Source: Arenicellales bacterium (GTDB taxonomy: Bacteria > Pseudomonadota > Gammaproteobacteria > Arenicellales > JAJDZL01). Taken from it: 64,000 nt of DNA. The stretch is from the NCBI GenBank assembly GCA_958295885.1, contig OY282380.1:3775070-3839069 (forward strand), in the 5' to 3' direction. A model generated the notes under the pieces. It searched no databases and was not told the DNA's origin. It saw nothing but the letters and a program-made list of their open reading frames with translations. Shown here one piece after another: positions 31,123 through 38,358 of this stretch. A program made the translations under genes and the position numbers. Every line of letters starts with the position of its first letter. The stretch's first letter is position 1.

Positions 31123-31491
31123 ATGCGTACTTTAGTGGTTGAGGATTTGGACTGGCAGCGAAGGCGCCTAAATTCATCCTTACAAAAAGCGGGTATTGAA
31201 GTCGACTTAGCTCATGACAGTGCTGAGGGGTTGCAACTCAGTCGCGAAAGCAGATACGACGCCGTCATCGTCGATTTAGGCTTGGACGACTTACCGAACG
31301 AACCAACAGTAGGCCTTGATCTAGTTAAAAAATTGCGTCGGGAAATGCACGATCTTCCGATATTGATTTGGTCCGGGTTTAACGACTGGGAAACTCGGCT
31401 TGAGAGCCATAGGGCTGGTGCAGACGCCTATGTCACGAAGTCATCAGATATGACAAAGCTAGTTGCAACTTTGTTCTCTATAATCAATTGA
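31123..31491 (+). CDS. Single-domain response regulator
   Basis: The 122-residue protein is a receiver domain without an output domain. The acidic pocket is in VVEDLDWQ, the phospho-acceptor Asp in AVIVDLGLDD, the Ser/Thr position in LIWSGF and the Lys in AYVTKSS. ATG 31123 is preferred over the upstream TTG because GGGAAG precedes it. The next gene, a DNA-binding regulator, starts 48 bp downstream, and a histidine kinase lies 1.4 kb further on. Single-domain receivers act as phosphate shuttles or by protein contact, so a phosphorelay with these neighbours is possible but not shown. Confidence 0.9.
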   Translation: MRTLVVEDLDWQRRRLNSSLQKAGIEVDLAHDSAEGLQLSRESRYDAVIVDLGLDDLPNEPTVGLDLVKKLRREMHDLPILIWSGFNDWETRLESHRAGADAYVTKSSDMTKLVATLFSIIN

Positions 31492-31538
31492 ACTAATGAC
31501 GAAAAGTACCAATCAACTTCCGGGGAAACAGACAAAAT

Positions 31539-32327
31539 TTGTATGAAGTGAAAAGCAGCTTAGCTCATCCACATCGAATCTTGATCGTCGAAGACGATCG
31601 TACATTGGCGACTGCAGTGAAGAATTTTCTTGAGATTGAAGGAATTTGTAGCGTTGAATTGGCGTTCGACTATCAGAGTGGATTCGAATTGGGGTGCAAG
31701 AACAGATATAACGCAGCAATTGTTGACCTCAACTTGGGCGGGATCGATGGTCCTAAACTGAAAGGCTTGGAATTGATTCAGGCCATACAGGATGAAGGCG
31801 GGCGTTATCCTTTCATGGTTTTTTCAGCGTACATTGATTTTGATACCCGTGTCAGGGCCCATAGAATGGGGGCAGTATGCTTTATGCGTAAGCCGATCGG
31901 AGCTCAAAGTTTGTGCGATGATGAATTCGTTGCGGCCATATCCGCATTAATATATATGGGCACTCCTGAAGAGGATGAAAAGACGCTCGAATCCACAGTC
32001 ATTCAAAGAGGTCCAGTGACAATCGATGTTGATAAGTCGGTAGTCCATATTTCAGGTCGTGAATTTGATAAATTCACACCCATGGAGCTTAAAGTTCTGG
32101 TTTGCATAATGCAAAAAAGGCATGCAACGATGGATGAGCTAATTTCTCATGTATACGGAAATACGGACAAGAAAAAATACTTGGATAATCGACAAAACAT
32201 ACAGACTTTTATCAGTAGAATTCGTCGAAAAGTACGGAGCATAACCGACGTTAATCCGATCGTTTATAAGAATCTGAAATACCGGATTTTCTGGCCTATA
32301 GACGATACAGACAACCCCGCCTTGTAA
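31539..32327 (+). CDS. Response regulator with winged-helix DNA-binding domain (OmpR-like)
   Basis: The 262-residue protein has an N-terminal receiver: LIVEDDRTL, the phospho-acceptor Asp in AAIVDLNLGG, MVFSAY and the conserved Lys in FMRKPIG. The C-terminal region from about residue 165 is a winged helix (FTPMELKVLVCIMQKR, MDELISHVYG, NIQTFISRIRRKVRS, YKNLKYRIF). The start is uncertain: TTG 31539 or GTG 31548, both behind CGGGGAAA. The receiver loop after the phospho-acceptor Asp is longer than usual (LGGIDGPKLKGLELIQ), and the first regulator has a similar insert, so the two may share ancestry. Confidence 0.92.
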   Translation: MYEVKSSLAHPHRILIVEDDRTLATAVKNFLEIEGICSVELAFDYQSGFELGCKNRYNAAIVDLNLGGIDGPKLKGLELIQAIQDEGGRYPFMVFSAYIDFDTRVRAHRMGAVCFMRKPIGAQSLCDDEFVAAISALIYMGTPEEDEKTLESTVIQRGPVTIDVDKSVVHISGREFDKFTPMELKVLVCIMQKRHATMDELISHVYGNTDKKKYLDNRQNIQTFISRIRRKVRSITDVNPIVYKNLKYRIFWPIDDTDNPAL

Positions 32328-32444
32328 CTGAAAATTATCACTTTATTTGTCGTTAAGCTGGCGGCACGAGTGCTGAGAACCAATTCACGCACGATTTGAT
32401 ATCGTTCGATTGTTCAACCTGATGCACAACTTCTCTGTTTACGA

Positions 32445-32488
32445 CCACTTCAATACAGTCATTCCAACGTAAACTGTATTGAAAGTGG
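32445..32488. repeat. Inverted repeat, imperfect
   Basis: CCACTTCAATACAGT (32445-32459) pairs with ACTGTATTGAAAGTGG (32473-32488) with one bulged base and a loop of about 13 nt. No T-run follows on either strand, so a terminator is unlikely. It lies 118 bp past the second response regulator. Confidence 0.6.
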
Positions 32489-33636
32489 ATACAGTGGCAA
32501 TCAACCACCCGCGAGCAGGTTGTTATTCAATGGATGGCTATTACCTAGTTTTATTGCATCATTGGGCTTCGGCTGGTTTGTTTCAAATTTTATTGGTGTG
32601 GCATGCTAAATTAGGATGCTCGCGAGATTTTAGCAATTTTCATTGATTCGAGTTCACACTCCCTTTCAGATAACAAGTTGTGTATTGTGTTTTAAATTGG
32701 GAGTGTAAATCAATTTTGATCATTCTTGCATTCGACGATTGCATCCATAGCATGTCCTTTTGGGTGAGGTTGCATAAGTAGATAGACTCCAGCGACCACC
32801 AAAGCTCAGGCGTTCGATACAAATCACCAGCTAATTGGCACTCCTTTTGGCGATGATTTTAACAAGCTCGTTTTGATTACAGTATCACGCTTAATGGACG
32901 GAGTTTCAACCGAAGATTACTAGCCCATCTTACCCGCATTCTTCGCCGTGAAAGTTCACTAGATGACTGGATTTTCGCTATAGAACTCGCAGTCCGTGCA
33001 CGTAAAGTCCAAATCTCGGACGAAGTTTTGGGAATCGGCCTCACAATGCACGTATGTTTACCCACACAACCCTCGGTCCAATTTTAACCTGGGTGCTGGC
33101 AACTGGAAAATTGAGTGTAAACGCCGAACTGGATTTACAATGATAAGTAGCAGAATTCGTCGCGTTATCCGTTCACTGATTCCTACCTACGAACTATGCA
33201 TCAGATCTATGGCAGCACTTATGTCAGGCCCGAACTTCGTATGTGCTAAATTGCCAAGCTTCAAAATTACATCCATCAGTCTATTCGACAAGCCTGGTCA
33301 TGGCTGCATTCGGGGCAGACGAAGCCGTTTCGCTAACAATTGCGAGCGAGTTCCCGGATGCAGACCCGTTCTGTGGAGAATTTTGACTACAAATGAAGCA
33401 AGTTCATGGACTCGTATTGCGTAATAATAAATTACTTAATATATTCATTATTTTATCTGTAATCGAAGAATCTAGAATCATTGCCCGTGCTTAGACGTAA
33501 TTGGTTCAATTCAAGCAAGTTAAGAGTTAATTTTTTTAAATTAATCAGTGACGCATAATCATTCGGTTGCTAATCATCCAAACCGCTACGTTGGCTCGTC
33601 TGTATGCCTTCATTAAGTTCACTACAATACTAAAAA

Positions 33637-33683
33637 ACTGCCGAGTAGGTGGGGATGTTACCATGCCCCACCTACTCGGCAGT
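33637..33683 (-). terminator. Perfect 18-bp hairpin, terminator-like on the minus strand
   Basis: ACTGCCGAGTAGGTGGGG (33637-33654) and its exact complement (33666-33683) enclose an 11-nt loop. A-runs flank both arms on the plus strand, so on the minus strand the stem is followed by TTTTTT as in an intrinsic terminator. No minus-strand gene upstream is apparent. It ends 40 bp before the kinase start, so it may instead be a palindromic element or a leader structure. Confidence 0.6.
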
Positions 33684-33722
33684 AAAAAACGCTCGTCACT
33701 GACAATTGCGCCCTAAGATGGA

Positions 33723-35264
33723 ATGAAGCAGATTTTTCAAATTACCTACCTGGTTAGCGTGGCCAACAGCGCGGTTGAAACATTACTGAGTCCATTCAGG
33801 GCAATGAGGTCTTTCATTCGTAGCATTATTGAAAAATTCACAATACCCTTCCTGATCAATTCACTGATTGTTGCAGCAGTTTCAAGCGCGCTGGTCTGGT
33901 CATACATATTGTTTGACAACAAACAGATTGAAAGCAAAGAAGAATTACGGAACACACACTTGGTGGCGCAGGCAATGCCGCTGTTGAGAGCATTGGAAGA
34001 GGCATTTGATTCGGCCCTGGAAACAGCGGATCCGACAGCCAATCTGGATGAAGACTTCGAGAAAATAGAACAATTCTTCACAGCCGTTGAACTTGCTTGC
34101 ATTTCCAGTAAAGACATCAGTTGGAAGTGGGAAAATTTCGCAGAAGAGTCGGAACTTCGAGGAGGAGAATCGAAAAATTCTGAAAAACTGCTCTGTAGAT
34201 TTAGTAAATCTGGACAAATCATTGAGGAGCCAGAATGCAAATACCAAATTGATTTTCAGAATCTGATGTGTCCGGATAATGCAGGAACTGTGCCTGAATT
34301 TCAAATAATTCAGCATTCAAACTATCCCGCCTTGTTCATAGAGTCTACAGTGAACAAAATCTTGGGAAACATAACAAGAAATTTTTGGCTGCCAGTATCT
34401 GTTTGTTCACTTGTATTGATATTTTTGATTTACAGCGTTTTACGCCAGCTGGTCCGATTGGAACAGGAAGTTCGGGACCTATGGTCTGATGACAGTGTTC
34501 AACTGAGTGAGATCATTCATGAAATTCCAATTAATGAATCCGGCTACACCCGCGATCTGTCTCGCTTTATCAAGTTGCTGCAAAGTTATGTTTTACAGAT
34601 TCGGGAAATCCGGAGAGAAATATTTCGCGGGGCATTCGAATTGTCCAAGCAGTTGGGGCACGAAAGAAACAACCTGCTTCAAAAAGTTTATGATTCCGGC
34701 TCACCTGGGTCGTCGCAACAGAATATTGTCGACAGCAAAATAAGATTTGTGGTGGAACATACTGATCATTTCATCAACAGAATGCTCGAATTGAACCGTG
34801 ACGAGATACCAGTAAAGGAAGAGAAAACTGAGATATGTGACTTATTTCAAGTCATCTTGTTTCTATTTGAGAAAGATAACAGCGACATAGAGTTCCAATT
34901 TGAAGGATTGGAACATGAAATGTGGGCTTCATTGCCGACTGACATCCTGCAGAGCATTCTTTTTGAATTGATGACAAACGCCGCAAAATATTCACACCAG
35001 AGCGTTTTCATCCGAGTGTGGAAATCAGCTGGGAAGATTCAGATGGAATTTCATAACGACGGGCATAGATTTCCTGAAGATGAAAAAGAATCGATGAAAT
35101 TGCTTGAGTGGGGCGAGCGCGGAACCACCGACACTTTCGGGACCGGACTTGGACTGTATTTTGTGAAGAAAGGGCTGGACGCTTGGGGTGGCAGTTTGAA
35201 ACTTCGCAACAGCAGAAAATTAGGGGGCGCGTGCGTTTGCCTTGAAATGCCTGACATAGGATGA
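33723..35264 (+). CDS. Membrane sensor histidine kinase
   Basis: The 513-residue protein has two membrane segments, about 43-64 and 220-243, enclosing a periplasmic sensor of some 155 residues with several Cys (including LLCRF, EPECKYQ and NLMC). The cytoplasmic part has a juxtamembrane HAMP-like linker, a dimerisation helix with QLGHERNNLL as the likely phospho-acceptor His (not the usual HELRTPL form), and a catalytic domain with the N box FELMTNAAKYS near 414, the G1 box HNDGHRFPE and the G2 box GTGLGLYF near 473. Its natural partners are presumably the two response regulators upstream, but 1.4 kb of non-coding DNA separates them. The sensed signal is unknown. Confidence 0.92.
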   Translation: MKQIFQITYLVSVANSAVETLLSPFRAMRSFIRSIIEKFTIPFLINSLIVAAVSSALVWSYILFDNKQIESKEELRNTHLVAQAMPLLRALEEAFDSALETADPTANLDEDFEKIEQFFTAVELACISSKDISWKWENFAEESELRGGESKNSEKLLCRFSKSGQIIEEPECKYQIDFQNLMCPDNAGTVPEFQIIQHSNYPALFIESTVNKILGNITRNFWLPVSVCSLVLIFLIYSVLRQLVRLEQEVRDLWSDDSVQLSEIIHEIPINESGYTRDLSRFIKLLQSYVLQIREIRREIFRGAFELSKQLGHERNNLLQKVYDSGSPGSSQQNIVDSKIRFVVEHTDHFINRMLELNRDEIPVKEEKTEICDLFQVILFLFEKDNSDIEFQFEGLEHEMWASLPTDILQSILFELMTNAAKYSHQSVFIRVWKSAGKIQMEFHNDGHRFPEDEKESMKLLEWGERGTTDTFGTGLGLYFVKKGLDAWGGSLKLRNSRKLGGACVCLEMPDIG

Positions 35265-35396
35265 CTGGCGAATGTCGGCAACCCATAAAAAAACGGAGTT
35301 CGCCCGCGCATGAAGCAATTGCAGAAATTCACCACGGGCTTTTCCGTTTGAGCATTGGCAGCGCCAATTCGCTGCATGTGCTTCATTTCAGCTGTT

Positions 35397-35777
35397 TTAT
35401 TCGCTGCACGCCTGTTCCACGTAAACGTCTTGCATATTCCCTGCATTGTCAACGAAACGAACCCAGTATATGCCTGTTGGACCGTCATAACGTACGAATA
35501 CAAATTCAACGTCATCATCACCTAACCATGTCCTGACGTGCTCTTGCGCATCTTCCTCGTTGCATACCGGCGTATCGGTTTGTGCGAAAGCCGAATCGAT
35601 CAGCGGTTTGGTAGCGATACTTATTGCTTGCGCGCCAATCAATAGAAGTAATGAAATTAGTGGTAACGATATGAAACCAATTAATCTGCGTTTAATTGAC
35701 ATGGCCAGTCTATTATTCGTTTCTTGAATCATCATATTGACATCAGTAGAAGATTGTATCTCAGTATGACTGGACAA
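35397..35777 (-). CDS. Small membrane-anchored hypothetical protein
   Basis: The 126-residue protein has one hydrophobic segment (about 36-52, FISLPLISLLLLIGAQA) and a C-terminal domain of about 60 residues (VCNEEDAQEHVRTWLGDDD, VEFVFVRYDGPTGIYWVRFVDNAG) with two Cys. The C-terminal part looks like a small folded exported domain. The family is not recognised. It is convergent with the kinase gene. Coding is supported by the ordered layout of membrane segment plus soluble domain rather than by homology. Confidence 0.6.
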   Translation of the reverse strand: MSSHTEIQSSTDVNMMIQETNNRLAMSIKRRLIGFISLPLISLLLLIGAQAISIATKPLIDSAFAQTDTPVCNEEDAQEHVRTWLGDDDVEFVFVRYDGPTGIYWVRFVDNAGNMQDVYVEQACSE

Positions 35778-36347
35778 GGGTTGACGCGGACCGGTTGAGA
35801 GGGCTTTCAGCTACAACAGTCGGTTCACTGGACACTCCTTCGATCAGTTAGAGATGTTTCCCGGCATTGTACAAATGCTCCGCAGTTTCTTCTGCACAGT
35901 TCAATTTTTCAAATCTAAAAACAGAATTGATCTCTGATTCTTACATCGTTATTTATGAATCGCACTCTCGCCTGCGTCGGGTGCTGCTGTTTGCATGACA
36001 TTGGAAAGACTGTTGGAGCCAGATGATCAACAGTGAGCTGGTCTTCAGACTATGCTGTGAATTGAGCGTTGTAAATATCTGTCGCTGATGACAGTCAGCA
36101 ATATCCGTTTATTTCGTGAACGGTTCTGAGCAGTTGTCTGGGACTTGGAGAAGCACGGTTCAATGAGAATCGGTGCAATCATCCAGTTTGCACCAATCAC
36201 TACTTCGACAGCATTGAGCTCAAGCTTGCAAATGTCGTCTTTACGGTCAGGGAAATTTGGATGACACAGCCATCAAGTCAACGTCAAGTTGAGTGAAATA
36301 AACTGCCAGTTAATCGAAATTGATGAATTTTTGGAGGAAACGGTTAA
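35778..36347. other. Intergenic stretch with no recognised gene
   Basis: About 570 bp. Only a good ribosome binding site (GGAGGAAA) just before the MORN gene can be pointed to. Confidence 0.45.
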
Positions 36348-37058
36348 ATGTCTAAGATCAAGATTTTCATAGCAGTATTATTTGTAACAGTTAGTTTTGC
36401 CAGCCTGCCAACATCGGGGCTGGCAAATTCATACCAAGAAAATTTTAACGATTCCCAAGCAACTGGAAATCCAATTTTCGAAATTCTCAGCCTGCTCGCA
36501 GCTTTTTGTGCGGATGACGACTGCGGCATAGTCGGGAGCAAACCCCATTCGCTACAAGATTCCTTGGAACCCAAATGCTATGGGCTGCAGAACGGTGCGC
36601 AATGCTGGAAAGAAGTGGCGAACAGATCTGGCTGCTTCGTGTGGGACGAAGTGCTGAACGTTGCTCAAACTGTAACGTGGTCTGGCGTATGCGATAACGG
36701 TGTCGGAAACGGTGATGGAAGGCTTGTTTGGACGGACGGCAATTTTTCCTTCGAGCAGATGGGCTCTTTGACGAACGGCAAGTTTAACGGTTACTGGACC
36801 TATCGTGATTCTGACGGCGCTTCGGCAGAAGGTCCGTATGTTGAAGGAAAACAGCACGGTCACTGGATATTCCAATATGTCGACGGCACTGTGGCACAAG
36901 GTCCGTATGTGAACGGAAAACGTCTCGGTCACTGGACTTTTCAATATATCAACGGTACTGTAGCACAAGGTCGGCTTGTCGGCGACAAGCGTAATGGTCA
37001 TTGGACAGTTCGCACTGCAGATGGCAGAATGAAGTGGATAAATGTTGATTCCTTCTAG
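36348..37058 (+). CDS. Exported MORN-repeat protein
   Basis: The 236-residue protein has a signal peptide (1-27, cleavage near SGLAN-S). A central cysteine-containing part (ECYGLQ..AQCWKE...GCFVW) is followed by at least four MORN-type repeats between about residues 140 and 230, each of the form G.YV.GK..GHW.F. MORN repeats form a beta sheet that binds lipids or proteins; exported bacterial examples are mostly of unknown function. GGAGGAAA precedes the ATG. A strong terminator follows, so it is probably monocistronic. Confidence 0.85.
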   Translation: MSKIKIFIAVLFVTVSFASLPTSGLANSYQENFNDSQATGNPIFEILSLLAAFCADDDCGIVGSKPHSLQDSLEPKCYGLQNGAQCWKEVANRSGCFVWDEVLNVAQTVTWSGVCDNGVGNGDGRLVWTDGNFSFEQMGSLTNGKFNGYWTYRDSDGASAEGPYVEGKQHGHWIFQYVDGTVAQGPYVNGKRLGHWTFQYINGTVAQGRLVGDKRNGHWTVRTADGRMKWINVDSF

Positions 37059-37073
37059 CTTAAAGTGACGCAA

Positions 37074-37103
37074 AAAGTCATTCCACAATTGTGGAGTGAC
37101 TTT
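37074..37103. terminator. Palindrome after the MORN gene
   Basis: AAAGTCATTCCACAA is followed directly by TTGTGGAGTGACTTT, a 30-bp palindrome with a single wobble position. It lies just 3' of the MORN gene and 10 bp before a stronger terminator. Confidence 0.55.
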
Positions 37104-37112
37104 AAAGTTTAG

Positions 37113-37160
37113 AAATGTTCGCTTGGCAATGAAACGATTGCCAAGCGAACATTTTTCTTT
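37113..37160 (+). terminator. Intrinsic terminator of the MORN gene
   Basis: AAATGTTCGCTTGGCAA (37113-37129) pairs perfectly with 37138-37154 across an 8-nt loop, a 17-bp stem, and is followed by a T-rich run to 37160. Together with the preceding palindrome it forms a tandem stop. Confidence 0.85.
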
Positions 37161-37681
37161 GAATCCGAAAACTTTTCGATGTCAGGCGTGCGCTGTAAAA
37201 GTCAATGCCTTGTAAGAACTGGACTGCAGAAGGTGCGATGCAGGCAGCTCCTGTCCCGATATATATTGACAGACTTTAACGACAAAGCAATGCCTGTTAC
37301 ATTGACTGACGAAGCAAAATGACAGTGCTGAATCGATTTCATTTGAGCCGGTGAGATTTTCAGCGGTCGGCGGCATCGATTCAATGGTTTGGAAACGCGA
37401 CTTCAATCTTCCTTATGCTGTCAAAATGGCAGCTTTCCTGCAGGGCGCCCACAAAAGAATGCACATGAATCAGTGGCATATCCGCTGCTTAACCTGCACA
37501 ATTTAACTCTCGCGAGTACAATGAACTGCCAGCAGACGGGTAAAATTCAATTTTGTTGGTTAGATTTGATTTTCAATTCACTATAATTTAGTATCCCATG
37601 CAGGTCATTGGTCTGTTCAACTACAGATATGCAAGAGACCGAATAAAGTAAGCTGCGAATAAATTAGGAGAAAATATTGCT
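37161..37681. other. Intergenic stretch with dispersed repeat copy B
   Basis: No gene was recognised. Repeat copy B lies at 37300-37386. The AT-rich last 150 bp should hold the promoter of the cytochrome pair; an AGGAG ribosome binding site precedes ATG 37682. Confidence 0.45.
37300..37386. repeat. Dispersed repeat, copy B
   Basis: About 87 bp in the same orientation as 30610-30697 and sharing its block structure (CATTGACTGACGAAG, TTGAGCCGGTG, GTCGGCG). The two copies are diverged, so the duplication is not recent. Confidence 0.7.
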
Positions 37682-38005
37682 ATGCGATCCTGTTTTCGGA
37701 TTCTAGTAGGTATCGCTTTTCTCACTGTTTCCGCTCACGCCTTCGCCGAAGGTGATGCGCAAGCCGGCAGAGATAAGTCATTTACCTGTACTGGTTGCCA
37801 TTCTTCACCGGGATATAGAAATGCCTATCCCGGATACACCGTACCTAAATTAGGTGGTCAGCAGGCGGACTATTTGGTAGCCGCATTGACTGCTTATCGC
37901 GACGGTACCCGCGACCACAAAACAATGCACGCTCAAATTGCACAGTTATCAGATGAAGACATCGTCAATATCGCTGCTTATTTCTCACAACTTGTTAAAG
38001 AGTAG
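37682..38005 (+). CDS. Periplasmic class I cytochrome c (c553/c4-like domain)
   Basis: The 107-residue protein has a signal peptide (1-22, VSAHAFA-E), a haem site CTGCH about 14 residues into the mature part, and the distal Met in HKTMHAQIAQLSDEDIVNIAAYF. The pattern of a single-haem c553 or half of a cytochrome c4 is clear. It is a periplasmic electron carrier. The next gene, 5 bp downstream, encodes a second protein of the same kind, so the two may act together as a split c4-like donor to an oxidase or reductase. Confidence 0.93.
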   Translation: MRSCFRILVGIAFLTVSAHAFAEGDAQAGRDKSFTCTGCHSSPGYRNAYPGYTVPKLGGQQADYLVAALTAYRDGTRDHKTMHAQIAQLSDEDIVNIAAYFSQLVKE

Positions 38006-38010
38006 TCGAC

Positions 38011-38358
38011 ATGAAACAAACAACTACATCACCGAAATATAGAATTTTCGCGATTTTGCTCGCCGTATTGCTCAGTTCTGCTACATCGTTTGCGGGTGAC
38101 ATTGAAGCCGGAAAAGCAAAAGCGGTTACGTGTTTAACCTGCCATGGCGTTGGTGATACGGTGCTAGGTGTGGCCACCCCCATTATTTCAGGTCAATATG
38201 AAGACTACCTGATACAGGCGATGAAAAGCTATCGTTCTGGTTCCCGAAATAATCCTGTCATGAACAGCTTTGTAAACAGCTTAAGTGACAAAGACATTGA
38301 AGATATTGCGGCTTTCTATTCCAGTATGGATTCGAAGTTATTTACTCCAACGGAGTGA
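38011..38358 (+). CDS. Periplasmic class I cytochrome c, second of a pair
   Basis: The 115-residue protein has a signal peptide (hydrophobic ILLAVLLSSATSFA-G), a haem site CLTCH and a Met-containing helix NPVMNSFVNSLSDKDIEDIAAFY. It parallels its neighbour across most of its length, which indicates tandem duplication. Its 3' end overlaps the end of the convergent lhr gene by 17 bp. No terminal oxidase lies nearby to name its partner. Confidence 0.93.
   Translation: MKQTTTSPKYRIFAILLAVLLSSATSFAGDIEAGKAKAVTCLTCHGVGDTVLGVATPIISGQYEDYLIQAMKSYRSGSRNNPVMNSFVNSLSDKDIEDIAAFYSSMDSKLFTPTE

Larger units (their letters stand above)
32328..33722. other. Long gap between the response regulators and the kinase
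   Basis: About 1.4 kb without a supportable gene. From about 32863 to 33085 a plus-strand frame without a clear start reads SITLNGRSFNRRLLAHLTR and AIELAVRARKVQISDEVLG, which looks protein-like but is not identified. A later frame (MAALMSGPNFVCAKL near 33210) may belong to the same decayed gene. Two hairpins are listed separately. Confidence 0.4.

Noticed and set aside
32996..33424. A 142-codon plus-strand frame
   Set aside because: The composition is random-looking with many Cys and Arg, no ribosome binding site, and a more protein-like frame overlaps its start. Treated as part of a decayed stretch.
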